NCBI RefSeq assembly: GCF_022808175.1
Contig: NZ_JALGBX010000023.1
Location: 62,001-126,000, forward strand
Length of the DNA: 64,000 nucleotides
Direction: 5' to 3'
DNA from: Streptomyces sp. AP-93
GTDB lineage: Bacteria > Actinomycetota > Actinomycetes > Streptomycetales > Streptomycetaceae
Both the position numbers and the translations under genes were made by a program. Position 1 is the first letter of the stretch. Every line of letters starts with the position of its first letter. Positions 59,416-64,000 of the stretch are shown here, in pieces. The notes under the pieces are model-generated. The model was not told the origin of the DNA. It saw nothing but the letters and a program-made list of their open reading frames with translations, and did not search any database.

Positions 59416-60543
59416 ATGCCGTCGTCCGTCGCTTTGCTGATCACCGGTGCGAGCACCGGTCTGCTCGCCGGTGGCGCCTCGTGCGCCGCCGTACAGGGGG
59501 GCCTGCTGGCCGGTGCCGTGACCCGCCGGCGCAGCCCCGACCCGACAGCCGCGCCCGCCGGCATCCTTCGGCCGCGCCCCGCGCGGCAGGCGGATGCCGG
59601 CACACCGCTGGCTCCCGTCGGGGCGTTCCTCGCCGGAAAGCTGGTGTCCCATACGGCACTCGGTGCCCTGCTCGGGGTGTTCGGCAGCGCCTTGCAGCCC
59701 AGTCCGCGTACCCAGGCAGTGCTGCTGCTCGTGGCCGGGGCCGTCATGGTGCTCTTCGCGCTGGACCTGATCGGAGTCAAGGCCGTGGGGCGGCTGGTGC
59801 CGCGCCCGCCGGCATCCTTCGGCCGCCTGATGCGGCGCAGCGCCAGGATCGAATCGCCCATCACCCCTGCCCTGGTCGGATTCGCCACGGTGCTCGTGCC
59901 CTGCGGCGTGACCCTGTCCATGGAACTGCTCGCGATCACCTCCGGATCGGCGGTGGCCGGCGCCGCGGTGATGGCCGGGTTCGTACTCGGCACCGCACCG
60001 CTGTTCGCCGTACTCGGATACCTGTTCCGGCGCAGCGCCCAGGCTTTGTCGGGCAAGCTGGCCGGGCTCACCGGTGTGGTGGTGCTGACCGTGGCGGCCT
60101 GGACCATGATCTCCGCCCTTCAGGCCGGCGGCTGGGTCTCCTTCGGCTCCCCCGGCAAGCAGCAGACCACCGCCACCGGCCCGTTCCTCATGGAAGGCGG
60201 CGAGGGCAGCGGCGACGGCAACGGGGGCACGGCGACGGGCGAGGCCGCCCCCGTACGCATCGACGCCTCCGGGGAGCAGACCGTCGTCCTCACCGTGACG
60301 GACTTCTACCTCCCCACCCGGTTCACCGCGAAGGCCGGTGTGCCCACCACGCTGGTCCTGCGGGGCAAGGACTCCGGGGGCTGCGCCCGCGCCTTCACCA
60401 TCCCCGAACTCGGCGTCCAGGAGATCGTCAAGCGGGACGGCGACACCGAGATCGACCTGGGCGCCCGCAAGCCCGGAACCCTGCGCTTCTCCTGCGCCAT
60501 GGGCATGCAGAGCGGGGCCATCGAGTTCAAGAAGGACCTGTGA
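59416..60543 (+). CDS. SafE/UreH-like membrane protein fused to a cupredoxin domain
   Basis: This 375-residue fusion has a first part (about 1-235) of six hydrophobic helices of the TauE/SafE/CcdA-like type: LLITGASTGLLAGGASCAAV with a Cys near the first helix, VPCGVTLSMELLAITSG with the conserved Pro-Cys pair in the fourth, and LTGVVVLTVAAWTMISAL. A Gly-rich linker leads to a C-terminal cupredoxin domain (about 280-375) with FYLPTRFTAKAGVPTTLVLR and type-1-like ligands in GCARAFTIPELG and FSCAMGMQSG. Helices would pass metal or electrons to an extracytoplasmic copper site. Its stop overlaps the ATG of the HMA gene (TGATG), so they are coupled. Confidence 0.82.
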   Translation: MPSSVALLITGASTGLLAGGASCAAVQGGLLAGAVTRRRSPDPTAAPAGILRPRPARQADAGTPLAPVGAFLAGKLVSHTALGALLGVFGSALQPSPRTQAVLLLVAGAVMVLFALDLIGVKAVGRLVPRPPASFGRLMRRSARIESPITPALVGFATVLVPCGVTLSMELLAITSGSAVAGAAVMAGFVLGTAPLFAVLGYLFRRSAQALSGKLAGLTGVVVLTVAAWTMISALQAGGWVSFGSPGKQQTTATGPFLMEGGEGSGDGNGGTATGEAAPVRIDASGEQTVVLTVTDFYLPTRFTAKAGVPTTLVLRGKDSGGCARAFTIPELGVQEIVKRDGDTEIDLGARKPGTLRFSCAMGMQSGAIEFKKDL

Positions 60544-60806
60544 TGAAGCTGTTCAGCCGTAAGAACAAGCCCGAGGCCGCGACCGGTGAGCAGGTGGTTC
60601 TCCTCATCAACGGCATGCACTGCACCAGCTGTGGCCTGCTCATCGACGACGAGTTGGAGGACCTGCCCGGCGTCCGCTCGGCCACCACGGACGTACGAGC
60701 CGGACGCAGCGTCGTCCGCCTGGAGGACGGCGCCGGCATCGACACCGCGGCACTTGTCGCGGCAGTTGAGGCAGCCGGGGACTACACAGCGCGCATCGCC
60801 GGCTGA
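60543..60806 (+). CDS. HMA-domain metallochaperone
   Basis: This 87-residue heavy-metal-associated domain protein has the motif GMHCTSCG (Cys27, Cys30) in a betaalphabetabetaalphabeta fold: VVLLINGMHC, LLIDDELEDLPGVRSATT, AGRSVVRLEDG and ALVAAVEAAGDYTARIAG. It is a CopZ-like carrier with an extra basic N-terminal stretch (LFSRKNK). It would shuttle Cu(I) inside the cell, here most likely to the coupled membrane-cupredoxin protein, since the neighbouring copper ATPase is defective. Start ATG 60543 shares a base with the preceding TGA. Confidence 0.88.
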   Translation: MKLFSRKNKPEAATGEQVVLLINGMHCTSCGLLIDDELEDLPGVRSATTDVRAGRSVVRLEDGAGIDTAALVAAVEAAGDYTARIAG

Positions 60807-60815
60807 CACCCGTAG

Positions 60816-61571
60816 TCACTCGCTCGTCCCGGCACGAGGGGAAGCCGTGCCGGGCCCTCGGGCGCGGGCGATCGGCTGCAGTCGGCTCGCCGCGGTCCGG
60901 GGGACCGGCTTGATGTGGGCGAAGGCGCTCTTGGCGTTCCAGGTGGGAAAGGCTCGTACGAGCCACGAGGGGCCGTGGAGTTGGATGCGGCGGTCGCGCG
61001 TGGCTTCAGCCCAAGGGAGCTGGCCGGCATGCCATTTGACGAAGGCCTCGGCTTCCGCCGTGATGTACAGGTCCTCGTCGAGGCCGGGGTACGTCTTGCA
61101 GATCTCGGTGTCCGCGTGCTCGATCAGCAGCCAGTACCGCTCGGGGCGCCGGCGGCCGGTGAAGTCGAAGCGGATGACGATGCGGCGGTCCGGGAGCCGG
61201 TCTCGGCGGAGCATGTTGCACATCGACCACAGCGCCACGAAGGGATCGAGGTGCTCGGGGGCGATTTCGAGCCAGGTGGCACCCCACTCGCCGAGCGACA
61301 CGCAGACCTTGAAGAGGTCGTGCCCCGCGGGCGTGAGCTCGTAGTGGCGTCCGCGCCCTTCGGGTTTGGGCGCCGACTCCACGATTCCGAGGCGTTCGAG
61401 CTGCCCCAGCCGCTGCGCGAGCAGAGTGCGGGAGAGCCCGGGCGCGCCCTCCAGGATCTCGCTGAAGTTTCCGCAGCCCAGGTGCAGGTTGCGGATGATC
61501 ACCGGTGTCCAGCGCTCGGCGAAGATCTCTGCGCCACGGGCGATGGGACAGTACTGGCCGTAAGTCCGCAC
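60816..61571 (-). CDS. HxlR-family transcriptional regulator
   Basis: This 251-residue protein has an N-terminal HxlR winged helix (about 1-105): YCPIARGAEIFAERWTPVII with the conserved Cys, NFSEILEGAPGLSRTLLAQR recognition helix, LGIVESAP and GRHYELTPAGHDL wing. The ~140-residue C-terminal domain is extra: WSMCNMLRRDRLPDRRIVIR, YWLLIEHADTEICKTYPGLD, with the alpha/beta pattern of an SCP2-like ligand-binding domain often fused to HxlR regulators. It is divergent from an FAD oxidoreductase gene with a shared 153-base promoter region, so that gene is its probable target. Convergent with the HMA gene, ten bases apart. Confidence 0.85.
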   Translation of the reverse strand: MRTYGQYCPIARGAEIFAERWTPVIIRNLHLGCGNFSEILEGAPGLSRTLLAQRLGQLERLGIVESAPKPEGRGRHYELTPAGHDLFKVCVSLGEWGATWLEIAPEHLDPFVALWSMCNMLRRDRLPDRRIVIRFDFTGRRRPERYWLLIEHADTEICKTYPGLDEDLYITAEAEAFVKWHAGQLPWAEATRDRRIQLHGPSWLVRAFPTWNAKSAFAHIKPVPRTAASRLQPIARARGPGTASPRAGTSE

Positions 61572-61724
61572 GACACCAGTATCGCGCCCTGGCCTCCGGC
61601 GGCGAAGTCCAGAATCCTGACTTCACAGCCACGGTCCACGGTGCTGCGATGGGACTGTCGGGAGACGAGGACCACGACGCCGACCGCCGAGCGAGTCGGC
61701 CCTCGGAACGAGGAGGTGGCCGCG

Positions 61725-63104
61725 ATGGAGACCAACGAGATCAACGGGTTCCGGGGCCGGCTGATCACCGCTGACCACGCCGACTACGACGCCGCACGAG
61801 CACTGTGGAACGGCGCCGTCAACCGGCGCCCCCGGCTGATCGCCCGATGCGGTGGGACCGCAGACGTGGTCGCAGCCGTGCGCTTCGGCCGCGACCACGG
61901 CCTGGAGATCGCCGTCCGGGGCGGGGGCCACAACGTGGCCGGCACGGCGGTGTGCGACGACGGGATCGTCATCGACCTCTCGGCCATGCGGGCCGTATGG
62001 GTCGACCCCGCCGGCCGCACGGCCCGGGTGCAGGGTGGCGCTCTGTGGGGCGACGTCGACCACGAGACGCAGGCCCACGCTCTGGCCACCACCGGCGGTA
62101 TCGTGGGCCACACCGGCGTCGCCGGGCTCACCCTCGGCGGTGGCATCGGCTTCCTCATGCGCAAGCACGGGCTCGCCGTCGACAACCTGCTGGCCGCCGA
62201 GGTGGTCACCCCCGAGGGCAGCATCCTGCGGGCGTCCGCCGATGAACACCCGGATCTGTTCTGGGCGCTGCGAGGCGGCGGCGGAAACTTCGGCGTCGTC
62301 ACCACGTTCCGGTTCGCCCTGCACCCCCTCGGCCCGACCGTGATGGCCGGACCTGTCTTCTGGGCGGCCGACGACACCGCCGACGTGCTGCGCTTCTACC
62401 GGGACTTCGCCGCCGAAGCGCCCGACGAGCTCGGCACCGTCGTCAGGCTCGGCACCATCCCGCCGCTGCCGGTCATCAGCGAGGAGCTCCACTGGCGGCC
62501 GGCCATCGCCGTCGCCTGCTGCTACGCCGGCCCCGTCGAAGACGGCGAGCGTGCGGTACGGGCCCTGCGCCGCTTCGGGACGCCGCTCGTGGACCTGCTC
62601 GCACCCACGCCCTACGCCGCCTTCCAGGGCGGCCTCGACGACACCGTCCTCCACGGATGGCACTACTACTGGAAGTCCACCGACCTCACCGGTCTGTCCG
62701 ACGAGGCCATCGCGGTCATCGCCGATCACGCCTACCGGGCCGCTTCGCCCCGGTCGTATGCGGCGATGTTCCACATGGGTGGCGCCGTCGCCCGGGTCCC
62801 CCACGACGCCACCGCCTACGCCGGTCGCGACGTGGCCCACAACATCGTCATCGACGCCGTGTGGCTCCCTGAAGAGTCCGACGGGCACGCCGCGGCCGAG
62901 ACCGCATGGGCGCGGCGGTTCCTCCAAGCCCTCCAGCCGCACCGCGCCGACAGCGTCTACGTCAACTTCCTCGATGCCGACGACGACGCCGGCCGCGTCC
63001 GAGAGGCCTACGGCGATCACATCTACCGGCGACTGGCCGAGGTCAAGGCCAAGTACGACCCCGACAACGCCTTCCACCACAACAAGAACATCCGCCCCGG
63101 CTGA
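61725..63104 (+). CDS. FAD-binding (BBE-type) oxidoreductase
   Basis: This 459-residue berberine-bridge-type flavoprotein starts at ATG 61725 after AGGAGG. The PP-loop FAD domain has IAVRGGGHNVAGTAVCDDGI, where the His is the usual covalent 8-alpha link, then VGHTGVAGLTLGGGIGFLMR; no Cys is seen at the second flavinylation position, so a mono-covalent flavin is expected. A substrate domain follows (FWALRGGGGNFGVVTTFRFA) and the C-terminal BBE segment contains YVNFLDADDDAGRVREAYGD and KYDPDNAFHHNKNI. It would oxidise an alcohol, sugar or alkaloid-like substrate with oxygen. Probably controlled by the divergent HxlR protein. Confidence 0.9.
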   Translation: METNEINGFRGRLITADHADYDAARALWNGAVNRRPRLIARCGGTADVVAAVRFGRDHGLEIAVRGGGHNVAGTAVCDDGIVIDLSAMRAVWVDPAGRTARVQGGALWGDVDHETQAHALATTGGIVGHTGVAGLTLGGGIGFLMRKHGLAVDNLLAAEVVTPEGSILRASADEHPDLFWALRGGGGNFGVVTTFRFALHPLGPTVMAGPVFWAADDTADVLRFYRDFAAEAPDELGTVVRLGTIPPLPVISEELHWRPAIAVACCYAGPVEDGERAVRALRRFGTPLVDLLAPTPYAAFQGGLDDTVLHGWHYYWKSTDLTGLSDEAIAVIADHAYRAASPRSYAAMFHMGGAVARVPHDATAYAGRDVAHNIVIDAVWLPEESDGHAAAETAWARRFLQALQPHRADSVYVNFLDADDDAGRVREAYGDHIYRRLAEVKAKYDPDNAFHHNKNIRPG

Positions 63105-63155
63105 GCGGGTCGGGCGACGGTCCCGGACTAGGAAAGTCTGCCGGGCCGGCTGTCC

Positions 63156-64000
63156 TCATGTCCTCGGGTGTGTCTCGTACATCCGGATGGCGACGAGAAG
63201 TCCGGAGGCGGCGGTGAGGGCGGCGACGGCCCAGATCGCGGTGGTGAGGCCGAAGGCATCGGCGAGAACGCCCGCCAGGAGGGCGCCGACGGCGAAGCCG
63301 CCGTCGCGCCACAGCCGGTAGACGCCGACGGCACGGGCCCGCCAGGCGGGATGGGCGACGTCGCCGATCACGGCGAGCAGGGTCGGGTAGACCATCGCGG
63401 TGCCCGCCCCGAGCAGGATCTGGGCGAGGGCCCAGACGGGGAAGGCGGTGCCTGCGGCGACCAGGCCGATGGCGGCGGCCTGCAGAAGCATTCCCCAGGC
63501 GATGAGGCGCTTGCGGCCGATGCGGTCGGACCACCAGCCGGTCAGGATCTGACCGAGGCCCCAGACAGCGGGATAGAGGGCGGCGAGCAGCCCGATCCGG
63601 GTGATGGACAGGCCGTGAGCAGCGTAGAGCAGGGGGAAGATGCCCCAGGCGAGGGCGTCGTTGAGGTTGTTGACCATGCCGGCCCAGCTGGCGGATGAAA
63701 GGGCCTTGTCGCCGATGCTGGTGGCGCGGGTGATCTGGCGGGTGGTCAGTTCGCCGTGGTGGGCGGGGTTGTTCGGGGCGGGGTGGAGGGCGGCTTCGGC
63801 GCGGGCGTGTTCGCGGGTTTCACGTACGGCGAGGACGGAGAGGCCGAGCCCGAGGGCGGCGTAGGCGATGCCGAGGAAGAACGGCTCGGGCCGCAGTCCG
63901 GTGTGAGCGGCGATGGCGCCTGTGGCCATGGCGGTGGCGGCGAGCGCGCCGTAGCCGGCGGCCTCGTTCAGGCCCATCGCAAGTCCTCGGCGGGCCGGGC
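63156..64000 (-). CDS. MFS transporter, 5' end cut by the window
   Basis: The frame is open to the window edge and codes for the last ~280 residues of a major facilitator. The visible part starts with RGLAMGLNEAAGYGALAATA (a helix-4/5 segment typical of drug-type MFS proteins), a cytoplasmic loop rich in Arg/Glu, then six helices including the ALYPAVWGLGQILTGWWSDR / IGRKRLIAWGM motif of the second half. It ends in AIRMYETHPRT. The ATG at 63977 lies within the conserved sequence and is unlikely to be the real start. The substrate is unknown. Confidence 0.85.
   Translation of the reverse strand, partial: PARRGLAMGLNEAAGYGALAATAMATGAIAAHTGLRPEPFFLGIAYAALGLGLSVLAVRETREHARAEAALHPAPNNPAHHGELTTRQITRATSIGDKALSSASWAGMVNNLNDALAWGIFPLLYAAHGLSITRIGLLAALYPAVWGLGQILTGWWSDRIGRKRLIAWGMLLQAAAIGLVAAGTAFPVWALAQILLGAGTAMVYPTLLAVIGDVAHPAWRARAVGVYRLWRDGGFAVGALLAGVLADAFGLTTAIWAVAALTAASGLLVAIRMYETHPRT

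Noticed and set aside
1..64000. CRISPR array or secondary-metabolite gene cluster
   Set aside because: No regularly spaced repeats of CRISPR length and no polyketide, NRPS, terpene or RiPP core enzymes were seen. The radical SAM operon lacks a precursor-peptide gene or a RiPP recognition element that I could identify.

Overview
The window is very GC-rich, uses strongly G/C-biased third codon positions, starts many genes with GTG or TTG after GGAGG-type ribosome sites, and carries a divergent third-type elongation factor Tu. Together with the families present this points to a Streptomyces (or close relative) chromosome. No rRNA, complete tRNA or CRISPR array was seen. The mix of housekeeping genes with decayed and horizontally acquired blocks suggests an arm-proximal or accessory stretch.

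Layout. 1-16.1 kb is mostly ordinary: a spermidine-synthase-like methyltransferase and patatin lipase pair, tuf3, an AlkD-type glycosylase, a TVP38/DedA protein, UppP, an Lnt-like N-acyltransferase, an oxidoreductase, a DinB protein, uracil-DNA glycosylase, a peptide-type solute-binding lipoprotein, two tandem SDR reductases and a HipA-like kinase/DUF3037 couple. 16.86-32.4 kb looks like an integrated element. It is bounded by a direct repeat that is perfect for 125 bp across the 5' end of the HipA-like gene and diverged for a further ~640 bp. Inside are a tyrosine-recombinase remnant, a ~2,430-residue Rhs/YD-repeat protein with a HINT domain and an ADP-ribosyltransferase-like C-terminus, its probable immunity gene, a 1,616-residue lectin/LamG surface protein and an ISL3 transposase remnant. 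33.6-37.8 kb holds a DM13 protein and a secreted DNRLRE-type/vanadium-haloperoxidase fusion with a small secreted partner. 37.9-40.3 kb is a decaying glycosylation operon in which only the TIGR04282-type transferase is clearly intact.

41.1-45.1 kb is a tight five-gene + strand operon: DoxX-like protein, membrane protein, acyl-CoA-dehydrogenase-like enzyme, cytosolic SBP-fold protein and radical SAM protein. The order resembles Mycobacterium tuberculosis Rv1678-fadE16-Rv1680-moeX, a set with no assigned pathway that I know of. It is followed by an AlkC-like glycosylase with an Ig-like tail, a CGNR regulator and remnants of a transposase and a 2OG-Fe(II) oxygenase. 47.9-52.5 kb is a divergent pair of secondary oxidative enzymes: a DyP peroxidase with four hemopexin-like repeats and a secreted radical-copper (galactose/glyoxal) oxidase.

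52.8-64 kb holds two alpha/beta hydrolases (one frameshifted in a G6 run) and a metal island. The island contains two divergent DUF1326 proteins, a DUF2182 membrane protein, a gutted copper P-type ATPase abutting a headless MerR regulator, a secreted protein, a SafE-like membrane protein fused to a cupredoxin, and an HMA metallochaperone. The window ends with an HxlR regulator divergent from a BBE-type FAD oxidoreductase and an MFS transporter cut by the window edge.

Family names come from motif recognition by eye; no database search or computed alignment was made.
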